20,125 bases of DNA from DATAVB01 sp040414495. GTDB taxonomy: Bacteria > Actinomycetota > Actinomycetes > Mycobacteriales > QHCD01. The stretch lies in assembly GCA_040414495.1 (NCBI GenBank), contig JBEDUI010000050.1, forward strand, positions 1 through 20,125, given 5' to 3'. Below are positions 6,075 to 12,265 of this stretch, piece after piece. The notes under the pieces are model-generated. The model saw only the letters and a program-made list of their open reading frames with translations, was not told the DNA's origin and made no database searches. Within the stretch, counting starts at the first letter, position 1. Each line of letters opens with the position of its first letter. Position numbers and translations under genes: made by a program.

Positions 6075-6704
6075 CTATCGCTCGCGGGCCACCCGTTGTG
6101 TTTCTTCATCCGGCCGGCGCATTGGCCATTCAAGCGGCAACGCAGCGAACCACATCACGTCGTAGCGCTTGCCCTGCCAAACGCTGGCCGCGCGCATCGT
6201 CCCCTCGTACACAAATCCGGCTCGGCGAGCTACTGCGGCTGAACCCTCATTCCCCGCGACGATCGTCAGGAAGACGCGAGCTGCTCCCAGATCGAACAGC
6301 CAGCGCGTGAGCAGGATCGCCGCTCGAGTCGCAAAACCGCGCCCTCTGGCATGTGGTCCGATCCAGTAACCGAATTGCGCGACGTCCTCATCGGTCCAGT
6401 CGTCGACGCCACAGCAGCCGACCAGTTCACCGGATTTCGTGTCCATGATTGCGAACGCAACACCAGCGGGTGTCCCCGTCGCAGCAAACTCACGCCAGTT
6501 CACCGCGAATTCGTCGATGACGGCCTCAGCGTCCGTGATCGAGAGTGGTGGAGCTGGGTTTCCTAGCCGGTCGTGGCTGCCGTTATACCGCCGGATCGCC
6601 GGGTCGGCGCTTGCTTCGGCCATGAACGGGACGTCATCTCTCGACCAAGGCCGCAGGGTGATCAGGTCATCGGAGAGCGTCACCACTGGACTTTCGCCAG
6701 ACAT
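6075..6704 (-). CDS. RimJ/RimL-type GNAT N-acetyltransferase
   Basis: A 209-residue protein of the Acetyltransf_3 (RimJ/RimL-like) type. It has the usual opening ITLRPWSRDDVPFMAEASAD, a substrate-side block FAIMDTKSGELVGCCGVDDW, the core WIGPHARGRGFATRAAILLT with the R-x-x-G-x-G acetyl-CoA loop, VFLTIVAGNEGSAAVARRAG, and FVYEGTMRAASVWQGKRYDV at the end. Family members acetylate protein N-termini, aminoglycosides or other amines; the target is not predictable. ATG 6704 is preferred over the in-frame ATG 49 codons upstream because the extra N-terminus has no family similarity and the protein has normal length without it. Ribosome binding is weak (AAGATGG). The gap to the preceding GNAT gene is 54 bp and both run leftwards, so they could be co-transcribed. 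Confidence 0.87.
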   Translation of the reverse strand: MSGESPVVTLSDDLITLRPWSRDDVPFMAEASADPAIRRYNGSHDRLGNPAPPLSITDAEAVIDEFAVNWREFAATGTPAGVAFAIMDTKSGELVGCCGVDDWTDEDVAQFGYWIGPHARGRGFATRAAILLTRWLFDLGAARVFLTIVAGNEGSAAVARRAGFVYEGTMRAASVWQGKRYDVMWFAALPLEWPMRRPDEETQRVARER

Positions 6705-7148
6705 ATGGCCATCTTGCCACCGCGCCGGCCCCGGTGTCCCCAGGCCCGTGATGGTTGACCACGAGCTGCTGCCCCGGAAACACCGATCCAGGCCGCCGGG
6801 CCTTTCTGCAGCGGCGTTCGGTAAAAGGAACTGAATGCAGCTCGTAGCCAATATCTGTTCTGCTCGAATTTATCGCTGCGGAAGGCAACGTCGTTGCACA
6901 GTTCTCCGGGCCGATGCGGTCGACGAGCGCCGATGGATTCCATTTCCGAAAGCGATCTCGACGCCGCGAATCGGCCTAGGCCGTGCGGCATCGGTTCCGG
7001 AAACGTGTGACTTTCAAAGCCAATTGGCGGCAAATATTCAGCGACATTTGTCGCTCTGGCTTCCGATCAGGGATCTCGGCTCCGGGCACAGCCGACGCGG
7101 CCGACAGTGCCCGTCAACACGCTGCAAGGCTCCCTGACCGGGCATCGT
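6705..7148. other. 444-bp gap without a convincing gene
   Basis: Several short open frames cross this stretch, but none shows family similarity, a good ribosome site or the strong third-position GC bias of neighbouring genes. It appears less GC-rich than its surroundings around 6830-6900 and 7010-7060. It holds a perfect dyad AGCGACA-TT-TGTCGCT at 7040-7055 and a possible terminator of the merR gene near its right end. It should also contain the promoter of the GNAT gene that starts at 6704, which I could not pinpoint. Confidence 0.6.
7108..7144 (-). terminator. Possible terminator after the merR-VOC gene
   Basis: TGCCCGTCA (7108-7116) and TGACCGGGCA (7135-7144) can pair over 9 bp with one bulge and an 18-nt loop. 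It lies 4 bp beyond the stop of the leftward MerR gene. There is no U-tract and the loop is large, so this is weak. Confidence 0.3.
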
Positions 7149-7970
7149 TCAGTCCGGGTCTACCGCAGACTCTTGAAAGCACCAGAGGTGATGCTCGTGG
7201 TCGTACGCGGTGTATTCGTGCATGCCGAAAAGGGTCGTGATGGGCCGAACGATCTGTGCGCCAGCTCGGTTGGACCGCCTCAGATGAGCGGCTATATCAG
7301 CGACCTCGACGACCGTCATCGATGACGGTTCGGAATCCGGATTTGGCGGGCTCAATCCTGGCCGGGGTCCGTGAAGTCGGATGTTTCCCATCGGGCCGGA
7401 AACCTCGGCGTAGCCGCAGGTTCCGTCCAGTTCCCTGCTGATGGGCCCGGGGTGGAAGTCGAACATTTCCACCAGGCGGCGGTGAGCGCGCTCGACGTCG
7501 GCATAGACCAGGAAGACGACCGGCTGCGCGGTGATGCTGTGCTGAGGAACCCAGCTCACGAGCTGACGCAGCCGGCTCGGGTCACGGATCAGCGATTCGA
7601 ACGGCTCTTCTGCCAGCCGGCGGCCGAACGCGAGCGTATCTATCAACGTGGCCTCGAGCGCTTGGGTTTGCTGCTCTATCAGACCCGCCAGATCGAAGTC
7701 CTCGGTTCGGTTGTCGAGGGCCGTCCGGATTTCGGACAGCGGCAGTCCGGCCCTACGCAGAACCACGATCAGAGCAAGTTTTGCCACGTCCTCGGGTGAG
7801 TACTGCCGGTGGCCACCGGCAGTACGGGTCGAGGGCTGCAGGAGGCCGATCTGGTCGTAGTGATGGAACGTACGAATCGAGAGCCCGGTAAGCGCGGCAA
7901 GATCGCCTACGCGCCAGGTCTGGGGCGCGACATCGTCGACTGTCACGTCCGCTTCCTTCCCAATTCGCAT
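7149..7970 (-). CDS. MerR-family transcriptional regulator fused to a VOC sensor domain
   Basis: A 273-residue protein. Residues about 18-86 are a MerR winged helix: WRVGDLAALTGLSIRTFHHY, DQIGLLQPSTRTAGGHRQYS, then LRRAGLPLSEIRTALDNRTE. A coiled-coil-like helix follows (about 93-135, IEQQTQALEATLIDTLAFG). Residues about 148-267 have VOC architecture: PVVFLVYADVERAHRRLVEM as the first strand-helix, CGYAEVSGPMGNIRLHGPRP, MTVVEVADIAAHLRRSNRAG as the second strand-helix and TAYDHEHHLWCFQES at the end. Effector domains of MerR proteins are usually GyrI-like or short metal loops, so a VOC effector domain is unusual. It probably binds the small molecule handled by the divergent VOC protein. The ATG at 7970 begins 7 bp from the -35 of the divergent MerR-type promoter, so binding there would probably also control this gene. 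Confidence 0.88.
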   Translation of the reverse strand: MRIGKEADVTVDDVAPQTWRVGDLAALTGLSIRTFHHYDQIGLLQPSTRTAGGHRQYSPEDVAKLALIVVLRRAGLPLSEIRTALDNRTEDFDLAGLIEQQTQALEATLIDTLAFGRRLAEEPFESLIRDPSRLRQLVSWVPQHSITAQPVVFLVYADVERAHRRLVEMFDFHPGPISRELDGTCGYAEVSGPMGNIRLHGPRPGLSPPNPDSEPSSMTVVEVADIAAHLRRSNRAGAQIVRPITTLFGMHEYTAYDHEHHLWCFQESAVDPD

Positions 7971-7977
7971 TTCACTC

Positions 7978-8008
7978 TTGAACCTAACGTTACGAGAGGT
8001 TCTAGGTT
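7978..8008 (+). promoter_or_regulatory. MerR-type promoter with 19-bp spacer and operator dyad
   Basis: TTGAAC (7978-7983) and TAGGTT (8003-8008) are separated by 19 bp, the overlong spacing typical of promoters activated by MerR proteins through DNA untwisting. The spacer region holds the inverted repeat GAACCT (7980-7985) / AGGTTC (7997-8002), 11 bp apart and centred near 7991. An extra AGGTTC half-site lies at 8004-8009. The promoter points to the VOC-GNAT pair, from the start side of the MerR gene. Confidence 0.75.
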
Positions 8009-8051
8009 CTCGGTAGAGATCCCTCGACCGACCGCATGGAAGGAACCTCAG

Positions 8052-8423
8052 GTGCCCAATGCCGCCGTTGCCGGCCTTTCCCTGATCATGCAGACCAACG
8101 AGGAGGTCGATCTGGCAGCAGAATTGTTCAGGGCAATCGGCCTCGAAGTGGATGGCGAGGACGGTTACGTGGAAGTCGCCGGTCCCTCGATCAAACTCTC
8201 GATCATGCGCGGCGCCGGAGTCGACGTCCCCAGAAACGGCGGTGTGCTCCTTGAGATCGCTGTCGATGACGTAGCCACCGCCGCAGACGCGGCAAACCGG
8301 GCGGGTGCAACGATCGCCCAGGAGCCGACGGTAACCGGGCCGCGCACCTACTCGGCATTTGTCCAGTCGCCTTCCGGATTCACCATCGAGCTTCAGACCG
8401 CCACATCGGATGAATCACGGTGA
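8052..8423 (+). CDS. VOC-family protein, probable target of the MerR-VOC regulator
   Basis: A 123-residue single VOC module with a GTG start. It shows VAGLSLIMQTNEEVDLAAEL and FRAIGLEVDGEDGYVEVAGP in the first half, and VLLEIAVDDVATAADAANRA and FVQSPSGFTIELQ in the second. The first and second metal-ligand positions are not histidine, so it looks like a ligand-binding or bleomycin-resistance-type VOC protein rather than a classic glyoxalase. GTG 8052 is chosen because AAGGA lies about 7 nt upstream (8040-8044) and the predicted transcript starts near 8015, so upstream in-frame starts would be outside the mRNA. It overlaps the next gene by four bases (GTGA), so the two are translationally coupled. 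Drug or metabolite sequestration is a guess. Confidence 0.85.
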   Translation: MPNAAVAGLSLIMQTNEEVDLAAELFRAIGLEVDGEDGYVEVAGPSIKLSIMRGAGVDVPRNGGVLLEIAVDDVATAADAANRAGATIAQEPTVTGPRTYSAFVQSPSGFTIELQTATSDESR

Positions 8424-9244
8424 CTGCCGCACCGCGCCCCGAAAGCGCCGACGCGGTTGCCGGACGGTCAAGCATCCACATTGCGTGGGATGCCGCGGTC
8501 GACGGATGGCGCCAGCTGGCACGATTACCATCCGCGCTGAACGTGTTCGCCTGGGAACGGATCGGCGACGCCGACTGTTTCTGGTGGACGGGCCAATCCG
8601 GTGTGCTGGCACATCAGATCTTCCTCACTACCGCGGCCGATGAGGTCGTACAAACCCTCGACACGGCGCTGTCCTCTCCCCTCCGTGGCGCTGCGTGCGA
8701 TGTCGTCATCCGCGGCATCGACACGCCGGAATTTGCCAGCGCGCTAACCCGCCGTGCGGTCGAGAACGCAAGCATCGCTCCGTTCATGATGTGCGACCTG
8801 ACCCACCGCGATCCGATCTCCCCACAACCCTTCGCGACGTCGACCGTCTCCACTCAGGATCAACAGGCCGAATTACTCGCCATGGTCAGCGGCGTCTACG
8901 GAGACGTCGGCGGCCTAACTGCCTTCTTCCAAGGCATAGGAGCGACCCAGATCATCGGCGTCTACGATCGCGATCGTCTCATCTCATCGGCGACCATCGT
9001 CCGCTCCCGTACAACAGCGAACATCTGGTCCGTAGCAACCGCAGCGAGTGACCGCGGCCGCGGCGCGGCAACAGCAGCCGTTCTCGCAGCCCTCGACCAT
9101 GCCACCAAGGCAGGCTGCACGACAGCGAGCCTCAGCACCTCAGACCATCTCGCCCGGTGGTACGGGCGGCTTGGATTTACCGAAGTCGGCCGCGAATATA
9201 CCGCCACGATTCGCGCCCAAATCCAAGGTGCCGATAGCCCATAG
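8420..9244 (+). CDS. GNAT-family N-acetyltransferase coupled to the VOC gene
   Basis: A 274-residue protein with a GTG start inside the stop of the preceding gene (GTGA, 8420-8423). The C-terminal part (about 145-265) is the GNAT domain: LLAMVSGVYGDVGGLTAFFQ, VYDRDRLISSATIVRS, then TAASDRGRGAATAAVLAALD carrying the R-G-R-G-A acetyl-CoA loop, and LARWYGRLGFTEVGREY. The N-terminal 130 residues (FAWERIGDADCFWWTGQSG and onward) resemble the extra domain of two-part GNAT proteins and have no obvious loop. Coupling to a VOC gene under a MerR promoter suggests that acetylation and binding act on the same compound; that is inference. Codon choice in the 3' half includes more A-ending codons (GCA, ACA) than the mutasome genes. 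Confidence 0.85.
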   Translation: MTAAPRPESADAVAGRSSIHIAWDAAVDGWRQLARLPSALNVFAWERIGDADCFWWTGQSGVLAHQIFLTTAADEVVQTLDTALSSPLRGAACDVVIRGIDTPEFASALTRRAVENASIAPFMMCDLTHRDPISPQPFATSTVSTQDQQAELLAMVSGVYGDVGGLTAFFQGIGATQIIGVYDRDRLISSATIVRSRTTANIWSVATAASDRGRGAATAAVLAALDHATKAGCTTASLSTSDHLARWYGRLGFTEVGREYTATIRAQIQGADSP

Positions 9245-9248
9245 GCGA

Positions 9249-9605
9249 CTAGAACTCCACCAAGCAGAACGGGTGGCCGATCGGGTCGGCGAACACGGTG
9301 AAGTTTTCTCCACCACCAGGAAGACGTCTCGCTCCGAGTTCCTCGGCACGGCGCGTCGCCTCGGCAAGATCGGCGACCCTCGCGTCAAGGTGCAGGAATT
9401 GTGGCCGCTCACCGGTCGGCCAGGTCGGCGGCGCGTATTCGGCGACCCTGGCGAACGAGAGACCCGGTCGATCCGCGGAGTCGCCGATCACGATGTTGTC
9501 GGGCGACTCTTGGACGCGAATCATGCCGAGCAGGTCCTGATAGAAGGTCGCGAGCGAGTCAGGATCTGGGCAATCGATCACAATGCCGTGGAGCCGACCA
9601 ATCAT
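9249..9605 (-). CDS. VOC-family protein with canonical metal triad
   Basis: A 118-residue VOC protein (glyoxalase/dioxygenase fold). The canonical 2-His-1-carboxylate set is visible: His6 in MIGRLHGIVIDC, His72 in PQFLHLDARVADL and Glu117 in the final FCLVEF. Other marks are DPDSLATFYQDLLGM and VFADPIGHPFCLVEF. It can therefore bind a metal, unlike the other small VOC proteins in this window. The reaction is unknown. ATG 9605 gives the standard N-terminus; no Shine-Dalgarno is visible. TAGAGT lies seven bases upstream of the ATG, so a leaderless transcript is possible, but no good -35 accompanies it. It follows the MFS gene by 81 bp on the same strand and converges with the GNAT gene, whose stop is 4 bp away. 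Confidence 0.88.
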   Translation of the reverse strand: MIGRLHGIVIDCPDPDSLATFYQDLLGMIRVQESPDNIVIGDSADRPGLSFARVAEYAPPTWPTGERPQFLHLDARVADLAEATRRAEELGARRLPGGGENFTVFADPIGHPFCLVEF

Positions 9606-9686
9606 GCGACAGACTCTATGGCGCTGCTCGGACGCCCGCTGTTCATCAGTCCCCGACGCGCGGCCCGATTCTCATGACCTGAGGGG

Positions 9687-10997
9687 CTAGAGGGAGCCTG
9701 CGTGCTCGTCTTCGGCTGATGCGCTACGCACGATGTCGTCCGGCGGGCCGGTCGGATTCGCCGGGGCATTGTCGGTCAATGAGCGTCGGCTAATCGCGAC
9801 CACGATGGGCAATGTTGCCGAGAACCCCGCGGTGACCAGGCAGCCGTACCGCCAATCCCCTGCCTGGACGGCGAATCCGGCGATCGGCGCCGCGACCGCG
9901 ATACCCGCCGCGCTCGCCGAATTCATCCACGTCATCGCCTGCGTATAAACGCCTGGATGGGTCAGCCGTTGCAGCAACACCCCCGCCGGCACCAGAATCG
10001 GCGCCACCGCCCCACCGACGAATGAATAACAGACGACCATGAGCGCGATGTTCGGCACCAGCGCCAATGCCGCGGTACCCATTACGAGAACGCCGGAGAC
10101 GACGAGAATCGCCGCGGCCGGCTCGAATCGCCGGGCGTGGGCGCCGTACACCAGGCCCGCGGCCAGGCTGGTCAGGCTGCTTGGCAGGGTGATCAGCCCG
10201 GTTGCTGCGGCCGCGTGATGGGCGAATGCGAACGCGGTGATCGTCACCGGTATCGCGCCGAAAAAGAACCCCATCGACAGGTTGACCGCGAACAGGCTGA
10301 TCACCGCCGGGGTAAGCAGCCGGCGATCGACCAGCCGGCGATCGCTGCGGCCCTGTGCCGGCGGCTCGGATCGGTGTTGTGCCAGCAGAACCAGCATTCC
10401 GACCGCGACCAACACACCGGCCAGCGTCAATCCGGCGGCCGGATACCAGATAGCGCTGAGCGTGCTGACCAGGATCGGGCCGCACAGGAAACACAGGTCG
10501 TTGACCGCGGCCTCCAGCGACATCGCGGTCGCCACCTGATCCGGGCTGCGTACGGCATGCCGCCACCGTGCCGCCGAATACGCCCCCACCTGCGGAATGG
10601 TCCCGCCCGCGACAGCCGCCGCGACGGCGAGAATCGGCAGCGCGAGCCGGGCCTGCGCCCCGACAACCAACGCGGCGACCGCGAGCGCGAACACGCCGAC
10701 CGACCATGGCAGAACCCGGCGCTGACCGCGTTCATCGACCAGTCGGGCGATCTGCGGTCCGGCGCTGGCCTCGGCAATCGCGAAGACCGCCGTACAAATA
10801 CCGGCCGGACCGAACGATCCGGTCGCGCCACGGACGGCCCACAACACGGCGCCGCTACTCATTGCAACACCCAGCCGGGCACCCGCGGCCGTACCGAAAA
10901 AGCCCGCCGCGCCAGGGATACCCAGCACCGCCTGATAACGCGCAACACCGACCCGGCAATAGGCACGCAGACCCGTAACACCACGAACGCGTGGCAT
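9687..10997 (-). CDS. MFS transporter
   Basis: A 436-residue integral membrane protein with about 12 hydrophobic segments and a hydrophilic break near the middle (around HRSEPPAQGRSDRRLVDRRL), as in the major facilitator superfamily. The loop between segments 2 and 3 carries PQIARLVDERGQRRVLPWSV, matching the MFS motif-A region (usually G-x-x-x-D-R-x-G-R-R) in diverged form. The sequence resembles drug-efflux-type MFS proteins of actinobacteria, but the substrate cannot be read. The start at 10997 is supported by GAGG about 7 nt upstream, and the first hydrophobic segment begins near residue 25. The C-terminal tail is about 30 polar residues. The neighbouring VOC gene downstream may be co-transcribed. 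Confidence 0.9.
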   Translation of the reverse strand: MPRVRGVTGLRAYCRVGVARYQAVLGIPGAAGFFGTAAGARLGVAMSSGAVLWAVRGATGSFGPAGICTAVFAIAEASAGPQIARLVDERGQRRVLPWSVGVFALAVAALVVGAQARLALPILAVAAAVAGGTIPQVGAYSAARWRHAVRSPDQVATAMSLEAAVNDLCFLCGPILVSTLSAIWYPAAGLTLAGVLVAVGMLVLLAQHRSEPPAQGRSDRRLVDRRLLTPAVISLFAVNLSMGFFFGAIPVTITAFAFAHHAAAATGLITLPSSLTSLAAGLVYGAHARRFEPAAAILVVSGVLVMGTAALALVPNIALMVVCYSFVGGAVAPILVPAGVLLQRLTHPGVYTQAMTWMNSASAAGIAVAAPIAGFAVQAGDWRYGCLVTAGFSATLPIVVAISRRSLTDNAPANPTGPPDDIVRSASAEDEHAGSL

Positions 10998-11470
10998 TGG
11001 AAGACCTCAACGCTTTCCGCGCGAATTGCGAGCCGCCAGACAGGTCGGACTGGGCCATCAGCTCGCTGGCGCCCCTACACGGGCGCGTCGCACTAGCGCA
11101 GCAAGGATAGCGCCATTGCCGCCGAGCCGGGGCACCCAGGTCGCACGGACCGTGCGCGCCTGATTGTCGCGTCAGCCGGGGCGCTGCGAAACGCGGCTGG
11201 GATTGACGACGAGCTGCGGCGAACTCCGGACGGCTGGCGCATTGCGGTCCGTCGAGTGCTGCCGCGGCGCTCGCCTCTGACCCCGTCCGGATAGTCATCC
11301 TCTGACAGAACCCGCTCTGATGGATTAGCCGGATGGCGGCCGCGACGTCGTCGGACAGGACGGTGGTGCCGGACCACAGCTCGTAAGTCCGCCGGCATCA
11401 TCGCCCCGATCAGGCACCGCCGCCCGAATTTCGTTGCGGAACTTTCGGGACGGACGCACGCCACGTTTGA
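10998..11470. other. 473-bp gap upstream of the mutasome; possible gene relic
   Basis: No intact gene is seen. On the minus strand around 11310-11400 a short stretch reads RTYELWSGTTVLSDDV and continues AAAIRLIHQSGF with very GC-rich third positions, as in real local genes. It is bounded upstream by a stop and lacks a credible start, so it may be a gene fragment. The stretch must also hold the promoter of the leftward MFS gene, which I could not locate. Confidence 0.45.
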
Positions 11471-11495
11471 CAGTGTCGAACGTACGTTCGACACT
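11467..11495 (+). promoter_or_regulatory. Predicted promoter of imuA'-imuB-dnaE2
   Basis: TTGACA (11467-11472) is a perfect -35 hexamer. With a 17-bp spacer the -10 would be GACACT (11490-11495), a weak match. Transcription would then start at about 11502, which is the GTG of imuA', implying a leaderless message. Both hexamers overlap the LexA palindrome. Confidence 0.5.
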
Positions 11496-11496
11496 G
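11471..11496. promoter_or_regulatory. LexA operator (SOS box)
   Basis: A perfect 26-bp palindrome whose central 16 bases, TCGAACGTACGTTCGA (11476-11491), match the actinobacterial/Bacillus-type SOS box at every consensus position. It overlaps the predicted imuA' promoter and ends 5 bp before the imuA' start codon, so LexA would block transcription of the whole cassette until DNA damage. Confidence 0.95.
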
Positions 11497-11501
11497 GGTG
11501 G

Positions 11502-12239
11502 GTGTCAGTCGCCGGTGCGGTCGAGCGGGTCGAGTTCGCTGAGCTCGGCCCATCGCTGCGTGGTCTGCCGGCGGCGGCGCAACCGAGCGGTCCTCTCGCC
11601 GATCGGACCCGGCATCCGGATCGGCCGACGCTGTCCGTGTTGCCCGCGCTGGCGCCGCTGCTGCCCGGTGGGATGCTGCGCCGCGGCTCGACCGTGATGG
11701 TCACCGGATCGACGGCGTTGGCGCTGGCGCTGTTGGCCGGTCCGTCACAGGCCGGGGCCTGGTGTGCGGTGGTGGGGGTTCCGACGCTCGGGGCCCGGGC
11801 CGCCGTGGAGTTGGGGATACGGCCGGAGCGGCTGGCCCTCGTTCCGGCACCGGGCGCCTCCTGGTCTGCGGCGGTGGCGGCGTTGTTCGACGGGGTCGAC
11901 GTGGTGGCGGTCCGTCCGCCCGGCCGGGTCAGCGGCGGTGAGGCTCGTCGCCTGATGGCCCGGGCCCGAGAGCGCGGTACGACGTTGGTTCCGCTCGGGC
12001 CGTGGGAGGGCGCCGACCTCCGGCTGGCCGGCTCCGATCCACAGTGGACAGGCATCGCCGACGGGGTGGGACGACTGCATGCCCGGCGGCTTCAGGTGCG
12101 GGCCGAGGGACGTGGTTCCGCGGCCCGGGGTCGACAGACCACGATCTGGCTGCCGGCCGAGGGCGGCGGGGTGGCCCCGGCCGACGAGCTGACCGGCCCG
12201 AACCTGGTGGCGGTACCGGATTCCGGGGTGGCTTCATGA
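11502..12239 (+). CDS. imuA': ImuA' (RecA-like accessory protein of the mutasome)
   Basis: A 245-residue protein placed between a LexA box and imuB, the position and length of actinobacterial ImuA'. In mycobacteria ImuA' interacts with ImuB and is needed for DnaE2-dependent damage-induced mutagenesis. Similarity to RecA/SulA-like ATPase folds is visible in LLPGGMLRRGSTVMVTGSTA (about 53-71), VVGVPTLGARAAVELGI and VVAVRPPGRVSGGEARRLMA. The P-loop position reads VTGSTALAL with no Lys-Ser/Thr, so it probably does not hydrolyse ATP. GTG 11502 is the only start near the promoter; no Shine-Dalgarno precedes it, consistent with a leaderless start. The C-terminal end (VPDSGVAS) lies in the first copy of a 22-bp tandem duplication. 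Confidence 0.9.
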   Translation: MSVAGAVERVEFAELGPSLRGLPAAAQPSGPLADRTRHPDRPTLSVLPALAPLLPGGMLRRGSTVMVTGSTALALALLAGPSQAGAWCAVVGVPTLGARAAVELGIRPERLALVPAPGASWSAAVAALFDGVDVVAVRPPGRVSGGEARRLMARARERGTTLVPLGPWEGADLRLAGSDPQWTGIADGVGRLHARRLQVRAEGRGSAARGRQTTIWLPAEGGGVAPADELTGPNLVAVPDSGVAS

Positions 12240-12263
12240 CTATTCCGGGGTGGCTTCATGACT
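12220..12263 (+). repeat. Exact 22-bp tandem duplication across the imuA'-imuB junction
   Basis: Bases 12220-12241 and 12242-12263 are identical (unit begins ATTCCGGGGTGG and ends CTTCATGACT). Each copy carries a GGGGTGG ribosome-site-like stretch and an ATG. Removing one copy would restore a four-base ATGA overlap between the imuA' stop and the imuB start. Confidence 0.95.
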
Positions 12264-12265
12264 AA
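12236..12265 (+). other. Nine-codon mini-ORF created by the duplication
   Basis: ATG at 12236 overlaps the imuA' stop as ATGA and reads MTIPGWLHD before TAA at 12263-12265, just past the imuB start at 12258. It uses the first-copy GGGGTGG as ribosome site. Translation is not shown; it would pass ribosomes from imuA' to near the imuB start. Confidence 0.45.

Noticed and set aside
6705..6851. Extension of the RimJ/RimL-like GNAT protein by 49 codons.
   Set aside because: The added residues have no family similarity and the protein is of normal length from 6704.
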